Of a DNA stretch of 64,000 nucleotides, positions 21,245 to 33,150 are shown one piece after another. How positions within the stretch are numbered: the stretch's first letter is position 1; each line of letters opens with the position of its first letter. The notes under the pieces are model-generated. The model saw only the letters and a list, made by a program, of their open reading frames with translations, searched no databases and was not told the origin of the DNA. The translations under genes were made by a program, and so were the position numbers. The DNA comes from Ananas comosus (taxonomy: Eukaryota > Streptophyta > Magnoliopsida > Poales > Bromeliaceae), in assembly GCF_001540865.1 (NCBI RefSeq), contig NC_033632.1:9730888-9794887 (forward strand). The letters are read 5' to 3'.

Positions 21245-21820
21245 TGTTGATGCCAAAAAATTAGGCGAGAACGATTGAGAAGTGGGGCGTAACTTCCATA
21301 ATTATGGTTACACCACTCCCCCACTACTAAAAACCGACCAATAATATGGGCTGAGAAGACATCACTATAAATAGTAACTTCGAAGCCTGTAATAGGAGTC
21401 TTTCTCTCCCATGAACGAGAAGACTACCGCATTTTTAATATTTTTACTTTCTGCATTTTTCTCGCATTTTCTAGGAGTAGTCTACTTGTAATCTTTTACT
21501 TTCCCGCACTTACTATATGCCCTCAGACACACTCGTCCTTTGTACTAGTTTCACATATTAATTCCAATATATAAAGGCATTCGGCTCTTAAGCTGACCCA
21601 AAACACTGTGCTTTTCGTACATTTGGCTCTTTCAGTCAAACTGAGTCTATAGTAAAGGTCTTTGAACTTGGCTGATCCAATCCCTCCTCAGCCGAATCGC
21701 TTGATCCAGTCGAAGGGCGCAAACTTTAAGGGTCTTTATTCGTAGCTGTTTCGCATCCCTACACTCCTCCCGAGAGAGATCTTTGACCGGGTCGAAGACC
21801 AGGGAATTCGGCTCCTAACA
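21245..21820 (+). repeat. 5' LTR of family B element
   Basis: 576 bases with TG...CA ends. The promoter-like TATAAATAG is at 21366-21374. The last 170 bases match 25515-25685 with many scattered differences and resemble 40090-40276. Confidence 0.85.
21366..21374 (+). promoter_or_regulatory. TATA box in the family B LTR
   Basis: TATAAATAG about 120 bases into the LTR. The family copy at 39712-41860 has TATAAATAA at 39796-39804 in the corresponding place. Confidence 0.6.
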
Positions 21821-22100
21821 ATTTTTGGCATGCCCGGTGGGACAAATTTTGGTAAATTTCTTCTATTTCAGAAATTATGGCAGATAATAATGCCATGAAT
21901 TTGCATAATAGAGTCGTTCCTCGAAATTCCGGGAACGACCATGCGAGCAATTCTGGTAATGTAGGTGAGCGCCAAGCAGTCTTACCAGTCGAAGGCGAGA
22001 CTAGTGGTCAATCTGACCAACAAGAACTAAGCTTGGCTCAAGCGCTTGGACAAATGACACGGGCCCTACAAGTATTGGACCAGAATAGCCATAGGAGTAC

Positions 22101-24630
22101 TGTCACGCCCCGAGACCGCTACCGATTTGGTCCGGTTCGGGCGCGTCGAACAGACGCCAAACGGACAACACCTCCCCTGTCCGCCCAAGGCTAAACAACC
22201 AAATCGTGTACAAGAATTTGCCCAGGAAATGAAATTCTATACATACACAATCAACAAAGGGCACGACAAGTGCCAACATCTAAGAGCAAGAATCACATGT
22301 ACATACAAGTGAATAAAGAGAGATCTACTAGCTATTACATATAACGTTGCATTCATTTACCTCGAGTTACATTTACATCCTTTCCAAAATGAATACATGG
22401 TTTACTAGATAACCACCAAAATACATCCATAGCTCTCCAAATCCTCACCTACATAATTCACTCATATACATAGGGTGATGCTAATGCAAAAAGGAAAGCT
22501 ACTACGCTACTGCTCGGGCGCTATACCCTTGCCACAGTCCTCGCACGGCGCGCTCGAACTAGGCCTTGCAACAAAGTGGGGTGAGAACTATTGTCCATAG
22601 TTTCCAGTGGGTTCTGCCGCAGAGTCCGCCGATCTCCCCACTAGGTCCGAGTGGGCAAAAGCAGATATATAGATAGATAGATAATGAAAGCAGTAAACGA
22701 CACAGTAGGAAAACTATGCTACTTTGCCCAATCAAGAGTAATGTATGCATGCATCATATAGTAAATGGTTTACTAACATGCCACTATGTCCACTACAATG
22801 TCCAATAAGCAAATGTTCAATGACAGTGCTGTTCTCTTGTTTATCCAATCTTTGGCGATCCCTTGGGTTCACCCACGACTCACCTCGCCATCCCGTATTG
22901 TAAGGAGACTCACCTCGCTCTCAAACCCGGGACAATCTGCGGGACATCAACTCTGCCCCTCTCGTACCATACTCCGGAGTGCACGACGACTTGTGTGGCG
23001 CGACCACTACAAGTATAAATAGACTCTGAGCTTAATCCATCCTCTCAACTCAAGGATACCCTATCAACTAGGGCTAGAAATCACTCGGGAATCCACCTAT
23101 CCTAATGTCCATGTGTAAGTGTTTAACTACACTATGTTCTTGTTCAACGAGTCATCACTAGGGAGTCCATCTATCCCTAAGTTCACAAACCACTAGTGTC
23201 ACTTTGCACTAAATTAGATGCTACTTGTTCTGTTCATTTGTCAACCACATGCCACTCATTATGTCACTAGAAACCATCGAGTCCATCTCATTTTCTCGGC
23301 ACTGTAGGATTCAATGTCATGACCCAATCCTTACCTATCCATAATACCAAGCATTCAACTCACACTATGATATCAATTAGAAAGCATAAAGAATGGAAAA
23401 CAATGCAATCCTACAATGCAACATGCAAAAGATGCGAGATCATGGTATACTAAGACATAGAGAGGAACCCGGTTGCTTTGGGATGACACCACCCACCTTT
23501 CGCCAATGTCAAGGTGCTAAGAACGCTATTCGGCACTTGCTTCAACGTCGCTTCGACCTGCTAGGTGGAAACGAAGCTCCATCGGTCTTGTTTTGCCGAT
23601 AACTTTTCACCGGCTCGACGAATGCTCAATCCGTCTTCGCCAACGCGTTTAGACACCTAACAATTAGGTTTAGAGGCCATCAATTGAGATCAAAACTCAC
23701 TATTTAACAAAACCCCAATTTGGAGCCCTAGGTTTGCATCTATGCAAACAACTCCAACAAATCCCTAGATTCTAGCATTAATCAACTATTAAGCATGCTA
23801 GAACTCTAATCAAACCATTTCTAGAGCTTTCAATCCAAACCCTAGGTTTCTACCATTGTAGGGCTCAAGAGCTTACCTTCAAGCTTGCTCTAATGGTGAG
23901 GAGAGGAAGAAGAGGATAACCAAAGTCCTTCTCCTAGCTTGCTTCCCTTCTTCTCATTCCTTTCCTTCTTCTCTTTTTTCTTCTCCTTCTTCACTTCAAG
24001 AGAGAGGGAGAAAAGAGCTTAGAGAGAGAGAGGGATGTGTTTGGGTGTGGGAATGAGAGGGAGAGAGAGTGATCCCCCCTCTACACCCCTCACTAATGCC
24101 ACAATTGCAATAAAACCCCTCAACTTTACTTCTCTCACATAGCCCAAACTGGGCAAATTTCATGCTCAGGGACCGGTCTGTCCCTAAAAGGACCGGTCCC
24201 TGAGAGTCTCCCTTGCAGGCAGAGGACTCTGCCCAGCATCCTAAGCACACGGGGACCGGTCTTCCCCGCCAGGGACCGGTCCCCAAGAGCAGAACTCTCA
24301 GGACTTAGCCAAATTTTCCTTGCTTTCGATGGTTGCGCATACGGGGACCGGTCTCTCCCGCTAGGGACCGGTCCCCGAGAGCAATACTTGTGCGCAGAGA
24401 TTTTCTGCCGCACACAATGCTTACGAGAACCGGTCCCTCATACCAGGGACCGATCCTCGAGAGCAAAATCTGCCAAGTGCAGATTTTTGCACAGCTTGCT
24501 CTCGTGGATCCGTTGCAATGCTTTTTTTGGGTTTCTGACTTCTTCGGCCTTTCCGAAGCATACCCACTCGACAATTAGTCGATTCTGAGCGAAGTCCAAC
24601 TCTCGAATTCTGAGAATTCACTTCCTTACA
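22101..24630 (-). mobile_element. Solo LTR of a gypsy element related to 9530-12024
   Basis: 2,530 bases, TGTCACG on the left and TTACA on the right, with a perfect duplication AGTAC at 22096-22100 and 24631-24635. Its order matches the LTR at 9530-12024: the CCCCTGTCCGCCCAAGGC block, the central direct matches near 23450-23620, the CTTCTTCTC leader and the ACCGGT array. It inserted into a gag reading frame and then lost its internal part by LTR-LTR recombination (inference). Confidence 0.93.
24167..24457. promoter_or_regulatory. ACCGGT word array in U3 of the solo LTR
   Basis: Eight words, four pairs. A typical pair is GGGGACCGGTCT, a spacer CCCGCTA, then GGGACCGGTCCCCGAGAGC. In LTR orientation it covers about 175-465 bases from the 5' end. 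Confidence 0.6.
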
Positions 24631-25514
24631 AGTACTGCTCGATTAGACGCCGTTTTGGCTGCAATTACGGCCTCTCATAAGAATATTACCCGAATAGGGC
24701 AATTATTGACTCGAAACGAGCAGCCTGTAACAGGTCTACAAGGACCTGTAGTTGCACCGGTATTACAAAATCCTGTAACACCGGTGAATAGTCAACCTCA
24801 ACACCAGGGGGCACTTTTCAAGCGGCTTATAGACTGGCTGGTGTAAATGTCGATCAACAATCGGAGATAGCCTGGGGGTTACCTCCTCCACCGCCATTGG
24901 CAATATATCAGCTCTAAAATGTAGGGGCTAGGGCAGGGGGGCAAGCCCCGAATATGCAGGGGGTTAACCCGGCAGCGTAGAATTTCGGGTTACCACTAGG
25001 ACCAAATCCAGTTCAAGCACAGGTACCTGTTCCCTTACAAGGAAATAACAATGAAATCTATGCTCAAATTGAAGAAGCCATCCGAAATACTTTCGTAGTT
25101 GGAGCAGGGCCGGCAATGCGGCCTGTATTTAGATCACCTTACCCTGCAAATATAGATATAGAACATCTCTATCCGGCAAATTAAAAAATACGAAAATTTG
25201 ATAAATTTTCTGGAGACGAGACCGAAAATACGGTCGAGCACGTCGTGCGGTTAACGGCTCAATGTCGAGAAGCCGCTGCAAATCCTTTTCTGAAGCTCAG
25301 GTTGTTTAATACTTCGTTAACTTAACCAAGACTGCATTCACTTGGTATAAAAGTCTACCGACCAATTCTATTCGAGATTGGGACAAATTGCAAAGCAAAT
25401 TTCATGAACAGTTTTACAAATCAGAGCTGGAATTTTCGGTTGCTGATCTAGCTCAGTTCAGGCAAAGAACAGGAGAATCGATTGAAGAATGTTTGAACCG
25501 ATTCAAATATTCTG

Positions 25515-25685
25515 CAGTAAAGGTCTTCGAACTCGGCTGATCCAATCCCTTCTCAGCCGAATCGCTTAATCCAGTTGAAAGGTGCAAACTTTGAGGATCA
25601 TTATTTGTAGCCGTTCCGCATCCCTACACTCTTCCCGAGAGAGATCTTTGACCAGGTCAAAGACCAAGGAATTCGGCTCCTAACA
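25515..25685 (+). repeat. Remnant of the family B 3' LTR
   Basis: Aligns with 21651-21820 to the terminal GGCTCCTAACA. Its left end is fused to gag. Confidence 0.85.
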
Positions 25686-26038
25686 ATGTGCAAAATGGCA
25701 TAGGTTTAAAGTCAGATAGAATTTATGATCATATGGTTTTTAGGTAATGTGATATTTCATGTACAAAGCACCACGAAATGGTGTTGGGAGGACTAATGCA
25801 CAAAATAAACATGGTGGTAAGGGGACTGAGACAAGAATACTGTATTTTGTGGGATTAACTTGCATCTTTGCTTATATATATAGATAAATGCATATATACA
25901 TACACGTATATATATGCATAGTGAGGGAATAGAAACCCTAACCCTGTGCTCCCCTTCCCTTATCACAGTGCTGCCGGCCACCCCTCCAGCTAGGATTTTG
26001 CCCAGCAAGGTTCTCTTTTTCTATCTCTCTCGATCTCT

Positions 26039-26041
<3 letters not shown>

Positions 26042-26076
<35 letters not shown>
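26042..26076. repeat. (CA)n microsatellite
   Basis: About 17 uninterrupted AC units. Confidence 0.95.
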
Positions 26077-26078
<2 letters not shown>

Positions 26079-26394
26079 TCTCCTTCTCGGATTCTCTTTG
26101 CTCTTGGGCTGGCTGCAGTCACGGCGGGTCTGGCGACACGCCTCGCCGTCGCCAACGTTGCCCTAACCACTTTTGCTCAATGTCTTAGCCAAGCTCAAGC
26201 TGGAGAGCTCGAGTAGATCATTCCAGATCCGCCGTTGCCCTGCTGCTCCCATGTCTCAACCACTGCACTCAAGGCCTCTTCCTATCAAGGCCGATCTCTT
26301 TGGGTCTGGGCGGCCCAAGTGCACTGCCCCTTGGGCCGCACATGAAGTTGAGGATGGAGGCTGCATGCTGTTCTTTGTTGGTCTCAAACTAGGG

Positions 26395-26570
26395 TTTTCC
26401 TGGCCGAGCTCTTTGGTTTGGCTCATCTGGTCCCCAATGACATTTCGACGGTGGAGCACGGTGCTCTCCAGTATGAGTACATCGTCTTGCTCATCTCGGT
26501 TGCTGTCGGAAAGGCTTCCAAGGGCTATTTTAATGATGTCATGCCCGGAGGCCTCGAAACCAACGGTTAA
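26395..26570 (+). pseudogene. Coding-like fragment, unrecognised
   Basis: In one plus-strand frame there is a plausible protein segment with FLAELFGLAHLVPNDIST, YEYIVLLISVAVGKAS and GYFNDVMPGGLE, with codon use unlike the surrounding repeat DNA. Stops lie on both sides and no start or splice structure is clear. I cannot name the parent gene. A longer frame over the same DNA (26173-26820) reads like chance. Confidence 0.3.
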
Positions 26571-28544
26571 GGTGCTCCAACTTCCTTCTCGGTCTTCGGT
26601 TGTGCTTCGGCTAGCAAGCATGGAGTTCGGGATGTCAAAACCTTTCGGACAACATCATTGGTTAGATTTCGACATCGCAGAACCAATGGTAAGGCTCTAT
26701 ACACTATGTTTGTTTTATTATTTATTACGCACCAGGTGTTTGTTGAAATGCCTCTTTGATAACTTCTGCATCATTGTTGTTTGGGACGGTATTGTTTTGG
26801 TAGAGTATGTTCGAACTTGATGCCTAAGGCTTAGGAATCCCTCAATTCGGGATTTAGGATGATCGACACAGAATGTTCAAGGCCTAGTAATCTCTCAAGT
26901 TGGATTTCAAGGCGTGTGGCATGGAAATAGAGGTTTAAGTATATTACATTGGTGATTTTGGCTCCGATATTGTAGAGTCGATTTTGTTGCTAGTTGCAAA
27001 ATGAAAAAGCTTTGTTGGCTAGTAGGAGACTCACTGGTGCAAAGCATGGACCATCAAGTGATCGTAAATAGGTTCAGGAGCCAAAAAGACAATTTCTGGA
27101 AAATCGGTACGACTTGCTTTAAGGTTTTCACACCTGTCTCTCACAATTAGCGTGCGGCTATCTTGACATCCAAAAGTGAGTGTTTTAGGACAACAAGGAA
27201 GGTTGGGTGACTTTTGGAGTGTTTTATGAAACACTTCGGGGCTGAACCAGATCCTAAAGCTCGAAAATCGGTCCATTTCGGGGGTGGTTTAGTGTCGCGC
27301 GGGTTGCTGCTATTCGTAGCAGTGTGTTAGCCTTATGGGTTGGTCATTAAGTGAGGTTCAACACCTTTAGTTGTAGTAAGAGAGCTGTGGGTGGTTATGG
27401 TGCCGAAATTTCGGTGTTCCAATTTCTCATTTTGGCGCACTTTTCATGCTATTGTCCTAACGACATAAAATTAATGTTTTGGGATGGAGTGTGTGACAGG
27501 CTAGGCAGCGGCATGTTTTAGGATACTTTGTAGGCTGGGGTGGTGTTTTGGCAAGCCAACGCAATGATTGGGCAAGTTTTCAATGACTATTTATCGTGAT
27601 CCGAAATTCCAATCGTACGTCTATTAGAATTCATGATTTGAATCATGGGTTAGAAATTAGCGAGTTTGGGCTAATTACGGGTTGGGTTGAACTTTATATA
27701 GGTTTGGGGAGTAGAATGAGGCACCATTTGGGGGTTGACAACCAAAGTTTTGTTCACGATAGAGGTGGGTGCTTCAAGCTGGTAGTCGATGAGGTAGTAT
27801 TTACTCGATTTTCTATTTCTTTGCTCATGATTAAATTACTTTAAGGCATTCATTTCCTTTTTACTCTACTTGTCGACTTGTTAGTTTTCTTTATTATGGC
27901 ATATTTATTACTATCTTGTATAGTGGTAGCTAGATGGTTACTTGACATATAGAGTAGGCTTCTATACTCCTTGACTATCTGGGGTATCGTAGGTCCAAGC
28001 AACATGGCACCTTTCAATTTCATAATGATTCGATTTTTTTATCATGGATTTTGGTGTCTATACACAACGGCATTGGCTTCGGCTCTTGTATCAGCTTTCT
28101 TTGCTGAAGATTACTTGACCATTTCATATGATTGGTGACTACACTTGGGTGTATTTATAGATATCGTGTTGGTTTGGCTACCGACGAGGGGTGCACTAAT
28201 CCTGATAGGTCGTTCATTGTGACAAATTGACTAGGTCAGTGCATTGTAGTGATAGGCACTGCCTGAAATCGATGGACCAATACAACAGGTTCTGAGTTGG
28301 GTTCTAGATTGGACATTTCATCCTCGAGGCATATTAGTTAGATGGTTTTTCTTTTTTAGTGGAGGTTTCCCATCATATGTCCTATTCATATGCACGTCTT
28401 GCTACTGTAGGCATTATTTCCATCTGATCACATGGTAGTTTGTGGATTAGGTATGTGCATTGGACTATCTGTCCTCTGAGCCATGTAGTTGGATAGATTT
28501 CATTGCAATAACGACATTCTGGCTTTACTTTCATATACACATAT

Positions 28545-30916
28545 TGTCACGCCCAGCCCCGAGCAGAAGCCTACCCAGTACGCACATAGACCCGTCGTAT
28601 GCCTAGTGCATACTAGGCGTCTACGATAAACATGATGGAAATAACACAAAGAGTTAGGAACATCTAACATGATATCAGAGCATACAATATAATCTACTCT
28701 CTAATAACAAGTAATGAAAGGTAAGACAACTATCATAAACATCTTCAAAGCACAAATACATCCAAGTAGCCAAAAGCACAACTACTAATACAATATAGTC
28801 TCTATACATCATGGACATAAACATCTTCCCAACTAACATAAAAAAGAGAGGTGACCACCTAACAAGAACTCCGAGCTATGTCAAGCTAGACGCGACCCCC
28901 TTGCCGCGATCCCTAGCCTCTCCCGCTGTGGATGACTCTGTAAACAAAAACAACAACACAATGAGAATGAGAACTATTAGTCACTAGGTTTCAGTGGGTA
29001 AGCCGCCGACATCAGCGAATTACACCACTAGCTCACTGACACATTAGTAAGTATGTATAACTAATGTCATAACATGAATATTGAACAGGAAATAAACTAC
29101 TAGTACTACTATGCCTCCACATGCACTTGATATACAACAAGTATAAAAACTACTCTAATAAGAGTAAGCATGCTAATGTCATGTCCACGAATATACACTA
29201 TCTAGCTAGTAGTGATAGTTAATTAATCTATTTGGTTCTCTTTACCCAATTTACAAGGACCTACACATGTGTAATCTAGCTTGCGCCGTGCCTAATGGCC
29301 TAGTGGTAGTAAACACTCCCCACGGAAACTTCGGCGCCCAATCCCACATGGGCGAGCATGATGTCATGTAGGCCAACTCCGGAGTGCTGGCTTATGGGGA
29401 GCGACCCTCACAAGCTTGTGCGAATGAGCAAATTTGCAACCAAGCATGATCCACAATAGAAAGCTCTCGATCGTCATGTTTAAAACATGGTATGTCTTCT
29501 AACGACCCATAGGTCGGAGTCTATGTCATAATGTCAAGTTCTAGTCATTTAACTAAGTCATATACAACAACATTAAGTTCATGCTGCTTGTTATCATATA
29601 AATGCCATTTTCAACTTGTCTATACAAGTATTCTACATGTTATGTAAAGTATGCTTCACAAGTTTAATGAACCACACTCTCTACTACATAGAGATATGAC
29701 TATGCCATATGTTATATGTATAGCTAATACATCCAAAACTTCACTTATAATGCATCTAACATGAGTATGCATGATTTCCAATTTCACAATATTAACAAAG
29801 ATATAGGGGGAGTTCATCCATTTCGGTGAGGTCAAACCCACCAGATACTCCTCGGACTCTTTTGTTTGCTCGAACTAAGATGCCTTCTAGCCTTCTAGCA
29901 CTCTAACAATAATTCTAAATGAATTAGGAGCTTCTAATAAGCCTCCCACAAAATTTGTCCAAAATTCAATCCAAAAATAGGTAGAAAATACCTTAAATAG
30001 AGAAGAACACTTTTCCACACTCCACTTGAGGTTGGGATGCTTCAATTCCAACCTAAAAGAGAGTTTAACCACCACCAATTAAGTTTTAAAAGCTCATCTA
30101 AGAATAATCCCAAAAGTAAGCTCCAATTCTATCAATACAACCAAAATCACATATAAGGTAGTAAATAAGAAGCTAACCTTTCAAAAGCCCCAAACCAAAC
30201 CAACCTTGAGCTAGGGTTGGAGGTTTATCCTCAGAAATACCCCCCTCTTCACTTCCACAACTCCAAATACCACAAAACAAACCTCCATAGAGAAAGAAAG
30301 GAAAAGAAGATTAATTCCATCAATTTCATCAATTTCCACCAAAAAAATTGAAAAGAAATCTAGAAAGAGAAAGAGAAGAGCTCACCGGCTATTTTTCCAA
30401 GCTCCAGCACAAAGATAAGCTAGCTGGGGTCGGTTGGGGGATAAACAAGCTGCACAATTACCAAAAGACCCCTTAACAACTCAAAAAAAAAAAATCTGCC
30501 GCATTGAGTACTGGTACTCATATTGGAGTACCGATACCCGGTACTCAGACATGCAAAACCAGAGCGTGAGAACCTTCGGGTTTAGTGCCATGTACCGGTA
30601 CCAGCTCGATGCAGTACCGATACTCAACCCAGTACCGGTACTCACCGACTCAGTACCGGTACTCAACACCCAACTTCTCAAATCCGGGAGCAACCTATTC
30701 TAGCAACCCCCAGGGGTACCGGTACCCTACTCAACCGGTACTCAACACTCAAAACCCTGCAGTTTGCAGATTTTAGTGTCAGTAATCCAATCTCGCACTC
30801 ATAAAACTTAAGTCAGGTGTCGGTACACTACCGACAACCCTCCAAACAGTTAGAATAGTTTTAAATACTATTCTTACATTGGAACATTACAATTTGCTAA
30901 AGTTCAGTGTACTACA
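28545..30916 (-). mobile_element. Solo LTR of a gypsy-type element
   Basis: 2,372 bases starting TGTCACGCCCAGCCCCGAG on the left and ending GTGTACTACA on the right. It has a perfect duplication CATAT at 28540-28544 and 30917-30921. No primer site or second LTR is present. It carries its own word array (30500-30735) and leader-like A/G-rich stretches before it. The flanking tract on each side belongs to one LTR-like element. Confidence 0.8.
30500..30735. promoter_or_regulatory. GAGTACCGGTACTC word array in U3
   Basis: About nine words of the type GTACCGGTAC or one-mismatch variants such as GTACTGGTAC and GTACCGATAC, mostly in pairs. In LTR orientation it spans about 180-415 bases from the 5' end. 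Confidence 0.6.
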
Positions 30917-30921
30917 CATAT

Positions 30922-31290
30922 ATCTTGCGACTATACATTTTATTCTCATATTCATTATATCTATCTACATCTCTCTATTATATTATTTTTGGTGAATAAG
31001 GTTTGCTTTTGTGGCTCTGTCATGCCTACTAAGAAATCTTAGGTCGGTTTCTCACCCCGCATTTTTCGACAGGTGGTATGAGTAGGGAGGTAGGTCAGAG
31101 TGCAGTATGAGGTATCTCGATATAGCTAGTTTGCACTAGTGGTCCCTTATGGGTTCATTATCTCTTACCACTATTCCTTAATTGCTTAATAAATAGACAT
31201 TAATGGTAGTTCAGCTAGACTATTAATGAATGAAAGTTTGTTTTCTAATTATCTATATATATACTTTGTGAAATGTCCCGAAGGGTTGGC
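30922..31290 (+). repeat. LTR-like tract, right part
   Basis: Includes CTCACCCCGCATTTTTCGAC and GGTATGAGTAGGGAGGTAGG, parallel to CACCATTTTTCAGGTATCGC and following at about 16820-16870 in the long solo LTR. This supports continuity with 25691-28544. Confidence 0.5.
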
Positions 31291-33150
31291 AATCGAAATG
31301 ACTATAGTAGCATTAGCTGATTGACATATCTGTAGAGTGTCGGGATGAGTCAAAGTCATTTTGAAGCAAAATGGATGCAAAATCTAACTCAGAACACTAA
31401 AACTAGCCAAAACTAAAGTTTTGGCAAGTTCCGGGCGCCCTGAAGATGGAACTGGGTGCCTAGAATCTCGGTGCAGAATTGCATTTGCTATTGGAGTCAT
31501 TTCAGGCCTATATCCGGGCACCAAGTTGTGAGCCGAAATTTGCTTGGTAGACAACTTCGTGTTTATCAACCGTTGTTGACACGTGGCAGGAGGTGGTTTT
31601 GGATGCAGGCGCAGGATAAGGTTTTGGACCTTCTTACAGAGAGTGTAGAATCCAGACTGCATTTTGGGTAGATTTGGGCACCCAGAAGTCAGTTTAGGGT
31701 GCCTGAATTCTAGATTTTCTGCGTTAGACAAGTTTAGGTTCTATTTTTCTTCGGGCTAATTTTATCATTCTTACTCATCAATAAAAGTGTGTGGATGTTG
31801 TTTATTAACTCTTTTCCATTCCTCTTCATAGTAAACTCCATTTCTACAGCATTTAATCTTCCAATTCCTTTCCAAATCTCTCCAAACCTTCTCTTCGTCC
31901 TTGCTGGCTAGCAACAACAATAGGAATAGTGCCAGCAGGAGCTACTAGTTTTAAGTGTGGGATAATTTTGGGACTTCCATTTGTTGTGGTGGTTTGATTT
32001 GTGATTTTAGTATTAGAGGAGAGGTTGTGGAGCAAATCCTAGAATCTTAATTATAGGTTCGTAGGTCTAAATTGATGTAAATTTGAGGATTGAGCAAAAA
32101 TTAGAGATTTGGTTGGATTTTTATGGATTTTGCTTATTTGATTCTTGTAGCTGGATCATTGTTGGTTTTGAGTTGGTTTTTCCTACACTTCTTGTAGAGT
32201 TGGAGCTGGGTCTAGCTGGATTATAGGTTAGTGTGCTGAAATTGAAGCTTAATTTAGATTTTTGAAACCGAATTGAGTTTTCAATGGATTTTTGAATCTA
32301 ATTTTTTTTTTGGTAAATTTCTTGTTTGTTGTGTTTAGTTGGACTTTTCCACTGGTTTTGGGCTGGAAAGCTTGATTTTTTTCATTCCTAGCTGGTAGTA
32401 TTGGTCTACATTTTCGCTAAAATTCAGAATTTTCTTTTATTTTCTGCATTGTTGATTTTTTGGGCCTCACTTTCTTCATCCGATTAGTATACCTGAGTTG
32501 TGGGGAACTTTTCTCAAATTTTCTTTTAAATCTTGGAGTGTTAGAGTTATCCACAGCTGGTTGTTGAGGTATATACTTTGGATTAATCTTGATCTAATTC
32601 CACTCGTTGTAGCTGAAATGCTTGTATATGACTACGTTGTTTGTTCGATTACTCTAGTTGCATTCCTACAACATTTCTGGAGTTTCTCTTGATCCCTATA
32701 TAGGGAGAGGAGGTTTTGAACTGAGCATTTCATTTTCATGGTTGGATAAGCACCCTAGGTGGGTTTAATTTACCGAAAACATCGGACTTCTCAGTATCTC
32801 ATAGATTCCTGCATGCATGCTTTATTTGTTAAATTGGAATATTCTAGCTTAGAATGATTGAATTAGTATGGATAATGCTGAAAATTTGAATCTTGAGCAT
32901 GTTAAAACTGCATGCAAAAAGATTTTAAATGTTGAAATTAGGCCTCAACAATGTAGAAAACTGGCATTATGACATTTTTATGCTCCGTCGATAGTATTTA
33001 GCTTCGGTAGCTATTTTTATCTATTTTTCACCCTAGTTGGAGGGTTGTGAGCATTCAGATTATTGTAGGATGACTTTACGCTCCTGCTGAGGGGTTAAGT
33101 GAATTTTTATAGCAGTTGTTAGACTAAGTTGTGTAGGTTATGCGGAATCC
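31291..33150 (+). repeat. AT-rich LTR-like DNA with a GGGCGCCC word array
   Basis: No coding sequence is supported. Between 31428 and 31710 short words GGGCGCCC, GGGTGCC, GGGCACC and GGGCACCC occur in pairs, resembling the U3 arrays in other LTRs. The remainder is T-rich with no recognised edge. Element ends were not found. Confidence 0.4.

Larger units (their letters stand above)
21877..25510 (+). pseudogene. Family B gag, split by a solo LTR
   Basis: The first part, from the ATG at 21877 (MADNNAMNLHNRVVPRNSG), runs to 22100. The second part resumes at 24636 (AAITASHKNITRIGQLLTRN at about 24658). After several stops, a Retrotrans_gag segment is visible in shifting frames at about 25190-25510: FDKFSGDETENTVEHVVRL, TAFTWYKSLPTNSIRDWDKL and RTGESIEECLNRFKYS. 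Without the inserted LTR and one copy of AGTAC the two parts join in frame. Stops in the second part show that gag was also decayed for other reasons. Confidence 0.8.
21245..25685 (+). mobile_element. Ty3/gypsy element (family B), internally deleted
   Basis: 5' LTR 21245-21820 (TGTTGATGCC to CTCCTAACA), then TTTTTGGCATGCCCGGTGGG, then gag from 21877. After a solo LTR insertion (22101-24630), gag continues to about 25510 and then jumps directly into the last 171 bases of the 3' LTR (25515-25685). A 5-bp duplication ATGTG lies at 21240-21244 and 25686-25690. Thus the rest of gag, all of pol and most of the 3' LTR were lost by an internal deletion. Confidence 0.85.
25691..28544 (+). repeat. LTR-like tract, left part
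   Basis: Follows the plan of the large LTR at 12740-17495 in the same orientation: CCCTAACCCT followed by a GC-rich block, then a stretch with GGTGATTTT and GTGAGG, then GGTGGGTGCTTCAAGCTGG (compare GGTGGGTACTTCGATCCGA at 15563), then GGTCAGTGCATTG-like repeats. It is interrupted by the solo LTR at 28545-30916 and resumes at 30922. No termini were found. A (CA)n run is at 26042-26076. Confidence 0.5.

Noticed and set aside
26173..26820. 215-codon plus-strand ORF as a gene
   Set aside because: Composition is irregular and a different frame over part of it (26395-26570) looks more protein-like; the region follows an LTR layout.
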